Positions 16,034 to 25,913 of a stretch of 52,919 nt of DNA are shown here, piece after piece (within the stretch, counting starts at the first letter, position 1; every line of letters begins with the position of its first letter). Below the pieces are notes generated by a model that was not told the DNA's origin, searched no databases, and was given only the letters and a program-made list of their open reading frames with translations. Location of the stretch: the NCBI GenBank assembly GCA_913020155.1, contig CAJWBA010000010.1:1-52919 (forward strand), given 5' to 3'. The position numbers and the translations under genes are program-made. The DNA comes from an uncultured Flavobacteriales bacterium. GTDB taxonomy: Bacteria > Bacteroidota > Bacteroidia > Flavobacteriales > Flavobacteriaceae.

Positions 16034-17550
16034 AGGAGTAATGATTTTTGTGTCATTGCCTCTGGCTGTTCAATGTCTATTAAATCAAGGATAGTAGGAG
16101 CTAAGTCTGCTAAAACACCAGAAGCTATTTTTTTCTTGTGATTATCTACTAAAATAATTGGAACCGGATTGGTTGTGTGAGCTGTATTTGGACTTCCATC
16201 AGGATTTATCATGGTTTCACAATTTCCATGATCAGCGATAACTAAAGTAGCGTAATCTTGAGTCAATGCAGCTTCGATAACCGCCTGAGTACAACTATCG
16301 ACGGTTTCACAGGCCTTAATCGCCGCATCAAGATCTCCAGTATGTCCCACCATATCTGGATTTGCAAAATTCAAACAAATAAAATCCGCAGTTTCTTTTT
16401 GAATCTCAGGAACGATTGCATCTCGAATTTCAAATGCACTCATTTCGGGTTGCAAATCATAAGTAGCTACTTTTGGGGAAGGGCAAAGAATACGCTCTTC
16501 TCCAGCAAAAGGTTCCTCTCTACCACCGTTAAAAAAGAAAGTAACGTGAGGATACTTTTCAGTTTCAGCAATTCGAATTTGGATTTTACCAGCCTTAGAC
16601 AAGGTTTCTCCCAAAGTATCTTTTAGATTCTCTTTGTCAAAAATAACATTTACATTTTTAAAAGAATTATCATAATTGGTGAGGGTGACATAATGTAAAT
16701 TTAATGGCTTCATTCCCTGATCTACAAATGCTTTTTGTGAAAGTGCCTGAGACAATTCACGTCCTCGATCAGTTCTAAAGTTGAAGAAAATCACTACATC
16801 ATCTTCTTCCAATGAAGCTAGGGCATTTCCCTCTTTATTTCTTGCAATCAAAGGAGCGATAAACTCGTCGGTTATGTTTTGATCATACGAATCTTGAATT
16901 GCATTGGCAAAGTCATTGACGGCAGTTCCCTTTCCACGAACAATAAGATCATATGCTTTTTGAACACGTTCCCATCGTTGATCCCTGTCCATAGCATAAT
17001 AACGCCCAATTACAGAAGCTATTTTCCCTGTAGTTTTGGACATAGTTTCTTCGATGTTTTTAATGAACTTTTTTCCGGACATTGGATCAACATCCCTACC
17101 ATCGGTAAAAGCATGCAGATAAACTTCATCCATTTTTTCTTCGGCTAAAATATCCAGTAAAGCAATAATGTGATTTAAGTGAGAATGAACACCTCCGTCA
17201 GAAATCAAACCCATCAAATGAATTTTTTTCTCATTAACCTTAGCATATGCAATGGCTTCTTTTAAAACGATTTCATCTTTTAGCGTATTGTTTTCAATTG
17301 CTAAATTGATTTTTGCCAAGTCTTGATACACGATACGACCAGCTCCAAGATTTACATGACCAACCTCGCTATTACCCATTTGTCCGTCTGGAAGTCCAAC
17401 ATGCATTCCGTCGGTTCGAAGACTGTTACTGGAGTAATTTTCATACAAACTATCGATAAAAGGAGTTTGTGCTTGATCGATAGCGGAAACCAAAGGGTTT
17501 GGAGATTTTCCCCAGCCATCGAGAATTATCAAAATTGCTTTTTGAGCCAT
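16030..17550 (-). CDS. gpmI: 2,3-bisphosphoglycerate-independent phosphoglycerate mutase
   Basis: A 506-residue Mn2+-dependent enzyme that interconverts 3- and 2-phosphoglycerate in glycolysis and gluconeogenesis. The alkaline-phosphatase-like metal site is clear: IILDGWG near the N-terminus, the phosphoserine S61 in GQMGNSEVGH, NFRTDRGRELSQ, NPDMVGHTGD and IADHGNCE. Length and ends are normal. It heads a four-gene minus-strand operon and is divergent from rsgA across 90 bases. CATATTTG, one base off the -7 consensus, is present on the minus strand upstream. Confidence 0.96.
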   Translation of the reverse strand: MAQKAILIILDGWGKSPNPLVSAIDQAQTPFIDSLYENYSSNSLRTDGMHVGLPDGQMGNSEVGHVNLGAGRIVYQDLAKINLAIENNTLKDEIVLKEAIAYAKVNEKKIHLMGLISDGGVHSHLNHIIALLDILAEEKMDEVYLHAFTDGRDVDPMSGKKFIKNIEETMSKTTGKIASVIGRYYAMDRDQRWERVQKAYDLIVRGKGTAVNDFANAIQDSYDQNITDEFIAPLIARNKEGNALASLEEDDVVIFFNFRTDRGRELSQALSQKAFVDQGMKPLNLHYVTLTNYDNSFKNVNVIFDKENLKDTLGETLSKAGKIQIRIAETEKYPHVTFFFNGGREEPFAGEERILCPSPKVATYDLQPEMSAFEIRDAIVPEIQKETADFICLNFANPDMVGHTGDLDAAIKACETVDSCTQAVIEAALTQDYATLVIADHGNCETMINPDGSPNTAHTTNPVPIILVDNHKKKIASGVLADLAPTILDLIDIEQPEAMTQKSLLL

Positions 17551-17590
17551 GAATTATTTTTCCATAAAGATAGCAAATATGTCAATGAAA

Positions 17591-17621
17591 TTGTCGCATA
17601 AAGATTTCTATCCTATCTTTA
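17591..17621 (+). promoter_or_regulatory. Probable rsgA promoter
   Basis: TTG at 17591-17593 and TATCTTTA at 17614-17621, 20 bases apart. The -7 box differs from TAnnTTTG only at the last base and ends 19 bases before the TTG start of rsgA. Confidence 0.4.
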
Positions 17622-17640
17622 AACTTTCTAAATTGTTAAA

Positions 17641-18570
17641 TTGAATAAAGGAATTGTTTATCGTTCAACAGGTAGTTGGTATCTTGTAAAAGATACTAGT
17701 GGAGAATTTTATTCATGCAGAATAAAAGGGAAGTTTAGAATACAAGGAATAAAGAGTACCAATCCCATTGCAGTTGGAGATAGAGTTGATTTTGAAGTAG
17801 AGAAACAAGTAGAATCACTAGGAATAATTACTGCAATTGAACCTCGTGATAACTACATTGTTAGAAAATCCGTGAATTTATCGAAACAAACCCATATTAT
17901 TGCATCCAATATTGATCAAGCTTTTTTATTGATTACTTTAAATAATCCACCAACGTTTGTTTCTTTTATTGATCGTTTTTTAATCACTTCCGAAGCATAC
18001 CAAATTCAAGCTATTTTATTGTTTAATAAAATGGATACGTATTCTGATGAAGAAAAACTAGAGATCAATTACATGCAAAGTATTTATAAAAAGATAGGAT
18101 ACACTTGTTATCAGATTTCAAGTTTTAAAAAAGAAGACGTAGACTTTGTTTCAAGATTAATGGAGGGCAAATCTTCGATGTTTTCGGGACATAGTGGCGT
18201 AGGTAAATCTACTTTAATTAATTCGATAGCTCCAAATTTAAACTTAAAAACAAAAATCATTTCTGAACAACATCAGCAAGGACAGCACACAACCACTTAT
18301 GCCGAAATGTTTGATTTGGATGGAAATACCAGAATAATAGATACTCCAGGGATCAAGGGTTTTGGAGTTGTTGATATGGAATCAGAAGAATTGGGGAATT
18401 ATTTCCCTGAATTTTTAAAAATAAAAAACTCTTGTAAATTTAATAATTGTCTTCATGTAGATGAACCTAAATGTGCGGTAAAAGATGGCGTTGAAAATAA
18501 AATGATTGCTGCATCTCGATATAAAAGTTATCTTCAACTCTTGGAGGAAGACACCCCCTACAGAAATTAA
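17641..18570 (+). CDS. rsgA: Ribosome small subunit-dependent GTPase A
   Basis: A 309-residue circularly permuted GTPase involved in late 30S subunit maturation. The order is an N-terminal OB fold, then NKMD (G4, 129-132), GHSGVGKS (P-loop, 183-190) and DTPG (G3, 234-237), and a C-terminal zinc site C265, C270, H272, C278. The start is TTG 17641; MNKGIVYRSTGSWYLV fits the family N-terminus and there is no ATG nearby. It is followed by dtd after 2 bases. These genes often lie beside the tyrA/DAHP synthase genes in Flavobacteriia, but here they are about 16 kb away. Confidence 0.95.
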   Translation: MNKGIVYRSTGSWYLVKDTSGEFYSCRIKGKFRIQGIKSTNPIAVGDRVDFEVEKQVESLGIITAIEPRDNYIVRKSVNLSKQTHIIASNIDQAFLLITLNNPPTFVSFIDRFLITSEAYQIQAILLFNKMDTYSDEEKLEINYMQSIYKKIGYTCYQISSFKKEDVDFVSRLMEGKSSMFSGHSGVGKSTLINSIAPNLNLKTKIISEQHQQGQHTTTYAEMFDLDGNTRIIDTPGIKGFGVVDMESEELGNYFPEFLKIKNSCKFNNCLHVDEPKCAVKDGVENKMIAASRYKSYLQLLEEDTPYRN

Positions 18571-18572
18571 AT

Positions 18573-19025
18573 ATGCGTGTAGTAATTCAAAGAGTAAAAA
18601 ATGCCAAAGTAGAGGTTATCAAAAAAAACGTTGGATCCATTAAACAAGGCTTGGTCGTTTTGTTGGGAATTGAAATGGCAGATACTATTGAAGATGTCAA
18701 TTGGATCGTCAAAAAAACAACACAACTTAGGATTTTCTCAGATTCAAATGGAATTATGAATCGTTCTCTTCTCGACAATAATGGAGAACTCCTTTTGGTC
18801 AGTCAGTTTACTTTAATGGCTGCTACTAAAAAAGGAAACCGACCTTCATACATACGTGCAGCAAAACATGAGCATGCAATTCCTTTGTATGAAGCTTTTA
18901 TCGTAGAAGCAGGAAAAGTTTTGAACAAACCCATAGCAACTGGAATTTTTGGTGAAGATATGCAGGTTTCATTGTGTAACGATGGACCAGTAACTCTACA
19001 ACTCGACTCTAAGAATAAGGAGTAA
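18573..19025 (+). CDS. dtd: D-aminoacyl-tRNA deacylase
   Basis: A 150-residue protein that hydrolyses D-amino acids, and Gly from tRNA-Ala, off mischarged tRNA. The family start MRVVIQRVKNAKVEV, the SQFTLMA motif holding the oxyanion-site residues, and the C-terminal NDGPVTLQLDSK motif are intact. It is co-transcribed with rsgA (2-base gap) and abuts the convergent murB gene. Confidence 0.95.
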   Translation: MRVVIQRVKNAKVEVIKKNVGSIKQGLVVLLGIEMADTIEDVNWIVKKTTQLRIFSDSNGIMNRSLLDNNGELLLVSQFTLMAATKKGNRPSYIRAAKHEHAIPLYEAFIVEAGKVLNKPIATGIFGEDMQVSLCNDGPVTLQLDSKNKE

Positions 19026-20033
19026 TTAATAGATATTTACCTCAATTTTTAAATCAATATTAAAGGTCTCTTTTACTTTTTTTTGAATTTCTTGTGATAA
19101 TTCTAGAATTTCTTGACCCGAGGCATTACCATAGTTTACCAGAACAAGTGCTTGACCTTTGTGAACACCAGCGTCACCTTTTTTGTATCCTTTGTATCCA
19201 AGAGATTCGATTAGCCATCCCGCCGGAATTTTGACATCAGAATTATTGGTTTTGTAAAACGGTATGTTGGGATATTTTTTTAGTAAGATTTTAAATTCTT
19301 CTTTTTTGATTATTGGATTTTTAAAGAAACTACCACTATTCCCAATAATTTTGGGATCTGGAAGTTTACGTTCTCGAATTGAAATCACTGCTTCAGAAAT
19401 GCTTTTTGGAGTTATAGCTTTACTTCCTAGTTCCTTTTGAATAGCTCCGTAACTTGTTTTGAGTTTATGTTTTTTTTTGGTTAATTGAAATTGAACAGAA
19501 GTGATCACATATTTTCCTTTCAGAGTTGTTTTGAAAATAGAAGTTCGGTAACCAAAAGCTACATCTTGAAGATTGAATTCACGTATTTCTGCAGATTCCA
19601 TATCCACAGCCTTACAGCTTACAAAATTGTTTTTTAATTCAACACCATAAGCACCAATGTTTTGAATAGGGGCTGTGCCGGTATTTCCAGGAATTAGCGA
19701 TAGGTTTTCCAAACCACCGTATCCTTGATCGATTGTCCAAACTACAAATTCATGCCAGTTCTCACCCGCCTGAACTTCTAGGACAACATAATCTTCATTT
19801 TCAACAACAACAGTAATTCCTCTTAGATCGATTTGAATGCATAGTCCCAATATGTTCTTGGTAAATAGTAAATTACTTCCACCTCCTAAAATGAACTTCT
19901 TTGTAAAACTTTTTTTCAAAAGTATCTCCTGAAGCTCTTCTTCCGTATTTACACGAGTGAAATACTCACTAAAACATTCTACACCAAAGGTGTTGTATGC
20001 TTTTATGGATTTATTTTCATCAATGGTTTTCAA
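19026..20033 (-). CDS. murB: UDP-N-acetylenolpyruvoylglucosamine reductase
   Basis: A 335-residue FAD enzyme that reduces UDP-GlcNAc-enolpyruvate to UDP-MurNAc for peptidoglycan synthesis. The start NTFGVE-like YNTFGVECFSEYF, FILGGGSNLLFT, GTAPIQNIGAYGVE and GNSGSFFKNP are conserved, and GYRTSIFK shows it is the type I enzyme. The final WLIESLGYKGYKKGDAGVH is normal. It lies 37 bases downstream of an aminotransferase gene on the same strand. Confidence 0.95.
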   Translation of the reverse strand: MKTIDENKSIKAYNTFGVECFSEYFTRVNTEEELQEILLKKSFTKKFILGGGSNLLFTKNILGLCIQIDLRGITVVVENEDYVVLEVQAGENWHEFVVWTIDQGYGGLENLSLIPGNTGTAPIQNIGAYGVELKNNFVSCKAVDMESAEIREFNLQDVAFGYRTSIFKTTLKGKYVITSVQFQLTKKKHKLKTSYGAIQKELGSKAITPKSISEAVISIRERKLPDPKIIGNSGSFFKNPIIKKEEFKILLKKYPNIPFYKTNNSDVKIPAGWLIESLGYKGYKKGDAGVHKGQALVLVNYGNASGQEILELSQEIQKKVKETFNIDLKIEVNIY

Positions 20034-20070
20034 TTGTGTTTTTTAGAATATGCAAGATAGAAAACTCAAT

Positions 20071-21264
20071 TCAATTGGAATAAGCCTTCAATGCTTTTTC
20101 TAAAATTGTAGCGGAACGTAACAACTTCTGTTGGTTGAGAACAAAACCGATTCGAATCTGTTTTTTCCCATACCCAGATGTAGAATAAAACCCAGCTGCA
20201 GGGGCAAGCATTATAGTTTCGTTTTGATAGGTAAAATCAGTTAACAACCATTTAGAAAATTCTTCTGCATCCTCAACGGGTAATTCCACAATACAGTAAA
20301 ATGCTCCCTTTGGATTGGATACCCGAACACCATCGATTTTTTCAAGGGCTTCAATTAGGGTTTTTTTTCGTGCCGAATATTCATTTTTTACTTGAATCAA
20401 ATATTCTGGATCAGAATTGATAGCGGCTTCACTGGCCATAAGAGCTAATGTAGCTGGTGATAAACGGAGGTGTGCAAATTTTAGAGCAGTTGCTATTAGA
20501 TTTTTATTTTTTGAAACCATACATCCCACTCGAGCTCCGCAAAGACTGTATCGCTTCGATACCGAATCTATCATAACTGCATGATCTTTCAACTTTTCAT
20601 ATTGTAAAACCGAGTAATGTTTGTTTACTTCATCATGAATAAATTCTCGATAAACTTCATCTACGATTAAAAAAATATTATACTTGAGGGCAAGATCTCC
20701 AAGCAATTCGATTTCCTCTTGTGAGTATAAATATCCAGTTGGGTTACTGGGGTTACAGATTAAAATCGCCTTAGTCTTTAAAGTTACTTTTTCTTCAATG
20801 GTTGAGATTGGAGGAAGGCAAAATTGATCATCAAATAAAGAAATTACAGGTTCAACTTTTACACTTGAAGCAGCTGCAAAACCATTGTAGTTAGCATAAA
20901 AAGGTTCTGGTATGATGATTTCATCACCTGCATCACAAATGCAATTTAGGGTAAATGCCACTGCTTCACTAGCACCAGTTGTAACAATAATATCTTTTGG
21001 AAGAACATCAATCTCATTTCTTTTGTAATAAGCACAAAGTGATTTCCTAAAACTTAACGAACCTTCAGAAGACTCATAAGGGAGTAGTTTTAGCTTGCTC
21101 TTACGAACTACATCAATAGAACCCTGTGGAGATGCAATATCGGGTTGTCCGATGTTGAGGTGAAATACATAAATCCCTTTGGACTCAGCTTCCGCAGCAA
21201 AAGAACTAAGTTTTCTGATGGGAGATTCTGGAAGGTTTCTTCCTTTATTGGATAAAACGGGCAT
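20071..21264 (-). CDS. Pyridoxal-phosphate-dependent aminotransferase, class I/II
   Basis: A 397-residue fold-type I aminotransferase distinct from the one at 1694-2878. The family start RNLPESPIRKLSSFAAEAESKG and NIGQPDIASP are typical of the aspartate/tyrosine/aromatic group. CNPSNPTGYLYS and VDEVYREFIHD form the cofactor pocket, and the lysine is in SVSKRYSLCGARVG. The amino donor and acceptor cannot be fixed from sequence. It probably shares a transcript with murB. The 160 bases upstream contain long A and T runs but no exact promoter box. Confidence 0.85.
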   Translation of the reverse strand: MPVLSNKGRNLPESPIRKLSSFAAEAESKGIYVFHLNIGQPDIASPQGSIDVVRKSKLKLLPYESSEGSLSFRKSLCAYYKRNEIDVLPKDIIVTTGASEAVAFTLNCICDAGDEIIIPEPFYANYNGFAAASSVKVEPVISLFDDQFCLPPISTIEEKVTLKTKAILICNPSNPTGYLYSQEEIELLGDLALKYNIFLIVDEVYREFIHDEVNKHYSVLQYEKLKDHAVMIDSVSKRYSLCGARVGCMVSKNKNLIATALKFAHLRLSPATLALMASEAAINSDPEYLIQVKNEYSARKKTLIEALEKIDGVRVSNPKGAFYCIVELPVEDAEEFSKWLLTDFTYQNETIMLAPAAGFYSTSGYGKKQIRIGFVLNQQKLLRSATILEKALKAYSN

Positions 21265-21426
21265 ATTGAAATTAAAAATTTTATAAATATCTAAAAAAAA
21301 AAAACATCATATTTATTGGAATGTTTTTTATTGTATTTAATGTGAATTCTGTTTTTTTTGGAGTACTTTTTTACGAATTAAATTAAAATTAAAATTAAAA
21401 TAGAATACGAAATTAATTGCCACACC

Positions 21427-22760
21427 ATGAAGTATTCTTTTTTTGTTGAAGTATTTATATTTTCTTTTTATTGCCCCTTTTATGCGTTTACACAATCCAG
21501 TATTTAGTTCCCTGAAGAGTAATAAAAAGAACTTTTTCTTTTGAATTAATCAATAACCTCATATTATTACCAGTTCAAATAAATGTGGTTTCCTTAAGTT
21601 TTTTAATAGATTATGGTGTTAATAAAACCATTTTATTTAACAACGATTTGATTTCTGTACATGATTTTGAAAACATAGCTTCAATTAATTTAAGGGGTTT
21701 TTTCGATGCAGCATCGATAAGCGCTTTCTGGGTAGAGTCAGATCTTTTCAAATTGATTGCATGAGCAGCGTAAATCGTGAAATATTATCACTGGAGGAAG
21801 AGAATTTTAAGTTTAGTAAACGAATGGGTGCTTAAATTGATGTTACTGTTGGTGCATCACTTTTCAAAGATTTTAAAATCACAGTTAATCATGTAACTAA
21901 ACTAATACGCACAGAACCTTGCATTAAATAGCTATTTCATTAAGGAAATAAAGTATTCTCTTCATCCAATTTAAAAACAAAAAATCCTTGGTTAATGGTT
22001 TTGTTGCTCAAGAGAATAAAGAGGTAATTGAAAGATTTTTTTAATTGATAGTGGCTCAATTGATGTACTTTGACTTTTTGATCAACATAAAAAAATTGTA
22101 AAAACATCTTCTTTTTCTCCCAACTTTTTGGGAATAGGAATCAATGGTGACGTATTTGGTGATCGTGGTAAAAATCCCTTCATTTCGATTGGGATCATTT
22201 AACTTGAAAAAAATAAAAGTTGCATATCCCGATAGTGTAAGTGGTTATTAAACATTAATTGATGGCAATCGAATTGGAAGTATTGGAGGCGAACTATTAA
22301 GACGTTTCAAAGTAACTTTTAATTATCCAAATAAGTAATTAATCTTAAAAAGAAATTCTAAAACATTTTGCCTTTTTATCACAATTTAAGTGGAATTGAA
22401 TTGCTATGTACATTCGAAAATTTAATCAAAGAAAAAATTAGTTTTGTAGCTGATGATCTTCATATAATCAAAGAGGAAAGACAGAATAACGGTGTTAAGA
22501 TATTTTTGATAGAAGTTTAACGCTTGCGATTTCAATCCATAATCGAAATATCAAATCTAGGAACAGGTTCTCTGGCAGAATCAACAGGTTTGAAAGTAGG
22601 AGATGTAATAGTTTCAATCAATGGTAAAAAGGCAATAGACTTAAAACTGCGGTATATGGCTCACTTATTGAAAAGGAAGCCTGGGATTAAAATAAATTTA
22701 GCAGTCATAATAAATGGAGTAAAACTTATTTACCTGTTTTTTTTAAAATCTTTGTTGTAA
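21427..22760 (+). pseudogene. Decayed aspartyl protease/PDZ protein gene
   Basis: Pieces of one protein family can be read across three frames in the correct order. A signal-peptide start (MKYSFFVEVFIFSFY) is stopped at 21505. The first retropepsin-like half follows (FELINNLILLPVQINVVSLS, then LIDYGVNKTILF, where the catalytic D-[ST]-G has become DYG near 21609). Next come SLFKDFKITVNHVTK, a second half with IDSGSID, INGDVFGDRGK and SIGGELLRRFKVTFNY, and a C-terminal PDZ domain whose last 78 residues (22524-22760) are still open. At least five stops and several frameshifts interrupt it. Intact flavobacterial homologues are secreted PDZ-containing aspartyl protease family proteins of about 440 residues, matching the span. 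Confidence 0.8.
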
Positions 22761-22763
22761 ATA

Positions 22764-23141
22764 CTAATGAACAACTCCTTTAATTTTTAAAGAGACAATG
22801 GGAGTTTCTGTAGAATTTGAATTTACCGTAATTGTTTTACGAATTGGACCCAATCTGTTGGTATCATACTTAACTTGTATTTTCCCAGTTTTCCCTGGCG
22901 CAATTGGAGCCTCTGGCTTTTTAGGAATAGTACAGCCACAAGAAGAGTAAACTTTGGTTATTTCGAGGGGCTTATTACCTGTGTTAACAAAATTAAAAAC
23001 ACGTATTCCATCACTGCCTCTAGGGATTTCTCCATAATCAACAACACTGTTTTCAAACTCAATTTTTGGCCCATTGGTTTGAGCAAAGCTTCCAAAATTG
23101 AACGCTAAAAAAAAACTGAAAGCGGTAATTAAATTTTTCAT
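22764..23141 (-). CDS. DUF1573 domain secreted protein
   Basis: A 125-residue protein with a signal peptide (MKNLITAFSFFLAFNFGSFAQ) followed by one ASH/immunoglobulin-like DUF1573 domain; VDYGEIPRGSDGIRVFNFVN, ITKVYSSCGCTIP and PIAPGKTGKIQVKYDT are the family signatures. Such periplasmic or exported domains are numerous in Bacteroidota, and their role is unknown. The start is set at ATG 23141 because the frame upstream lacks signal-peptide character. The end is 3 bases from the end of the converging pseudogene. Confidence 0.88.
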   Translation of the reverse strand: MKNLITAFSFFLAFNFGSFAQTNGPKIEFENSVVDYGEIPRGSDGIRVFNFVNTGNKPLEITKVYSSCGCTIPKKPEAPIAPGKTGKIQVKYDTNRLGPIRKTITVNSNSTETPIVSLKIKGVVH

Positions 23142-23217
23142 AAGCTTTTGATTTGTCAATGCAATATACATAATTTTAGTTCACAGAAAAAAGCAAGACA
23201 AAAGTGATCTGATTCCT

Positions 23218-23247
23218 TTTGTAATCCCTTTAAGAAAATTACTTTTG
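23218..23247 (+). promoter_or_regulatory. Promoter of valS (TTTG-N18-TACTTTTG)
   Basis: TTTG at 23218-23221 and TACTTTTG at 23240-23247 match both Bacteroidota promoter boxes exactly. The -7 box ends 27 bases before ATG 23275 and covers the alternative TTG at 23245, which excludes that start. Confidence 0.65.
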
Positions 23248-23274
23248 TTACTGATAACAATAATCAGATCAATT

Positions 23275-25905
23275 ATGTCGATTTCCTCGAAATTTGAAGC
23301 CGCAACTGTCGAAAAGAAATGGTACGACTACTGGCTTAGAAATAAATATTTTGCATCTACTCCAGACGAAAGTCCTTCATATTCAATAGTGATACCACCT
23401 CCAAATGTAACAGGTGTACTCCACATGGGACATATGTTGAATGTTTCTTTGCAAGACATTTTGATTCGAAGAGCACGAATGCAGGGTTTTAATGCCTGTT
23501 GGGTTCCGGGTACCGATCATGCATCGATTGCAACAGAGGCCAAGGTCGTAGCTCGATTGAAGGAACAGGGAATTACCAAAAATGATTTAACTCGAGAAGA
23601 GTTTCTGAAACACTCTTGGGACTGGACAGAAGAATATGGAGGAGTAATTTTAAACCAACTTCAAAAACTAGGGGCTTCTTGTGATTGGGACAGAACCAAG
23701 TTTACCCTTGATGATGAAATGTCAGAATCTGTAATTCAAGTGTTTGTTGACCTATTCAATAAAGGATTGATTTACAAGGGGTACCGCATGGTTAATTGGG
23801 ATCCAGAAGCTCAAACAACCTTATCTGATGAAGAAGTTGTTTATGAAGAAAAAGCAGGGTTTTTATATCATATTGCCTATGAAGTAGAGGGTATTGAAAA
23901 ACCCTTAATAGTAGCTACAACTCGTCCTGAAACTATTTTTGGAGATACAGCAATTTGCATTCATCCGGAAGATGAGCGTTTTGTTCACTTGAAAGAGAAA
24001 AAGGCAAAAGTCCCAATAGCCAATCGCTGGATACCAATTATCGAAGATGATTATGTTGAAATAGAATTTGGAACGGGTTGTTTAAAGGTAACCCCAGCAC
24101 ATGATTTAAATGATAAGAGTTTGGGAGAAAAACACGGGTTAGATATTATTGATATTTTTAATTCAGATGCTACCCTAAATTCCCATGGGCTTCATTATGA
24201 GGCTATGGATCGATTTGAAGTTCGAAAAGCTGTCTCAAAAGAATTAGAAGATTTAGGCGCACTGGTTAAAAAAGAAGATTATCTCCACAAAGTAGGAGCT
24301 TCTGAACGAACCAAAGTAGTTATCGAACCACGTTTATCTGACCAGTGGTTCTTAAAAATGGAGGAACTTGCTAAACCAGCAATCAAAGCCGTACTTGAAT
24401 CTGATGATGTTACTTTGGTTCCGTCCAAATTCAAGAATACCTATCGGCATTGGATGGAAAATATTCGAGATTGGAACATATCCCGACAATTATGGTGGGG
24501 TCAACAAATACCAGCTTATTATTACAGCAATAATCCAGATGATTTTGTAGTGGCTACTTCAATTGGGGAAGCATTAGAAATGGCAAAGTTAAAATCAGGA
24601 AATAAAAATTTAAAAGCCTGTGATCTTCGCCAAGATAATGATGTTTTGGATACTTGGTTCTCCTCTTGGTTGTGGCCAATTTCTGTTTTTGATGGAATCC
24701 GTAACCCCGATAATAAAGAGATAAACTATTATTATCCAACCAAAGATCTGGTAACGGGACCGGACATATTGTTTTTCTGGGTTGCCCGTATGATAATTTC
24801 GGGATATGAATACCGCAAAGAACAACCTTTTTCGAAAGTTTATTTAACAGGACTTGTTCGAGACAAGCAAGGCAGAAAAATGTCTAAACAATTAGGTAAT
24901 TCTCCAGATGCCCTCAAACTAATAGAGGATTTTGGTGCTGATGCTGTTCGTGTTGGATTATTGTTTAGTTCAGCAGCTGGAAATGATTTGTTGTTTGACG
25001 AAAGCTTGTGTCAACAAGGAAAAAGTTTTGCGAATAAAATATGGAATGCGTATCGTCTAATTGACGGTTGGGAGGTTGATGAAAACAGAAACCAATTCAC
25101 AGTAAATCAAGAAGCACTTCAATGGTACGGTCATAGATTTCATCAAACTTTAGAAACAATCAACGATCATTTTGATAAATACCGTTTATCAGATGCTTTG
25201 ATGACTTCTTACAAACTTATTTGGGATGATTTTTGTTCTTGGTTGTTGGAAGCAATAAAACCAGCCTATGGAGATCCAATTGATGGGAAAACCCTTCGCG
25301 AAATTCGCACTTTATTTGAACAGAATTTAAAGCTATTACACCCATTCATGCCTTTTCTTACGGAAGAACTTTGGCAAGATTTGGCTGATCGATCCCAAAA
25401 CGAGGCATTGATTATAAGTGATTGGCCAGAATTTAAATCGTTTGATTTAGAAATTATCAATCGTTTTGATAAAGCAAAGTCGGTAATTGGTGGAATCCGA
25501 AATTTTAGAAAAGAAAAACAAATCGGATTTAAGGAAGCATTGACACTTCAGGTAATCGGCTTTTCAGAAGAAATTCCTTTTGAATCTCTGGTTCAGAAAA
25601 TGGGACGGCTTGCTCGAGTAGATTATCTAGAATCATCATCTGAAAAAGCAGGGGGGGCTTTTCGTGCAAATGGCTTAGAATTTTTTATTCCTCTTGAAGG
25701 TAAAGTAGATATTGAAAAAGAGCGACAAAAACTGGATGAAGAACTTAAATACCTCAACGGTTTTTTAGTTTCTGTTCAAAAGAAATTAGCTAACGAGCGT
25801 TTTGTCACTAATGCACCAGAACAAGTACTTGCTAATGAGCGGAAAAAAGAAACAGATGCTTTAGAAAAAATAGAAGTTTTGCAGAAAGGCTTGGCTGCTT
25901 TGTAA
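23275..25905 (+). CDS. valS: Valyl-tRNA synthetase
   Basis: An 876-residue class Ia aminoacyl-tRNA synthetase that charges tRNA-Val. It has the HIGH motif as HMGH in PPNVTGVLHMGHML, an editing domain with TTRPETIFGDTA, the KMSKS motif as KMSKQ in GRKMSKQLGNSPD, an anticodon-binding domain and a C-terminal coiled coil (about the last 65 residues). ATG 23275 gives MSISSKFEAATVEKKWYDYW, the expected start. No T-box or other leader structure is visible. It converges on psd. Confidence 0.96.
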   Translation: MSISSKFEAATVEKKWYDYWLRNKYFASTPDESPSYSIVIPPPNVTGVLHMGHMLNVSLQDILIRRARMQGFNACWVPGTDHASIATEAKVVARLKEQGITKNDLTREEFLKHSWDWTEEYGGVILNQLQKLGASCDWDRTKFTLDDEMSESVIQVFVDLFNKGLIYKGYRMVNWDPEAQTTLSDEEVVYEEKAGFLYHIAYEVEGIEKPLIVATTRPETIFGDTAICIHPEDERFVHLKEKKAKVPIANRWIPIIEDDYVEIEFGTGCLKVTPAHDLNDKSLGEKHGLDIIDIFNSDATLNSHGLHYEAMDRFEVRKAVSKELEDLGALVKKEDYLHKVGASERTKVVIEPRLSDQWFLKMEELAKPAIKAVLESDDVTLVPSKFKNTYRHWMENIRDWNISRQLWWGQQIPAYYYSNNPDDFVVATSIGEALEMAKLKSGNKNLKACDLRQDNDVLDTWFSSWLWPISVFDGIRNPDNKEINYYYPTKDLVTGPDILFFWVARMIISGYEYRKEQPFSKVYLTGLVRDKQGRKMSKQLGNSPDALKLIEDFGADAVRVGLLFSSAAGNDLLFDESLCQQGKSFANKIWNAYRLIDGWEVDENRNQFTVNQEALQWYGHRFHQTLETINDHFDKYRLSDALMTSYKLIWDDFCSWLLEAIKPAYGDPIDGKTLREIRTLFEQNLKLLHPFMPFLTEELWQDLADRSQNEALIISDWPEFKSFDLEIINRFDKAKSVIGGIRNFRKEKQIGFKEALTLQVIGFSEEIPFESLVQKMGRLARVDYLESSSEKAGGAFRANGLEFFIPLEGKVDIEKERQKLDEELKYLNGFLVSVQKKLANERFVTNAPEQVLANERKKETDALEKIEVLQKGLAAL

Positions 25906-25913
25906 AGAGTAAA

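Noticed and set aside
22524-22760. A 78-codon open frame with a PDZ domain that could be called as a small gene
   Set aside because: It is the surviving C-terminal end of the decayed protease gene; homologous segments in other frames continue directly upstream.
23245-23274. Earlier TTG start for valS
   Set aside because: It lies inside the exact -7 promoter box and adds ten residues not seen in the family.
23142-23274. T-box or other riboswitch upstream of valS
   Set aside because: The leader after the promoter is about 22 bases, too short for such an element.
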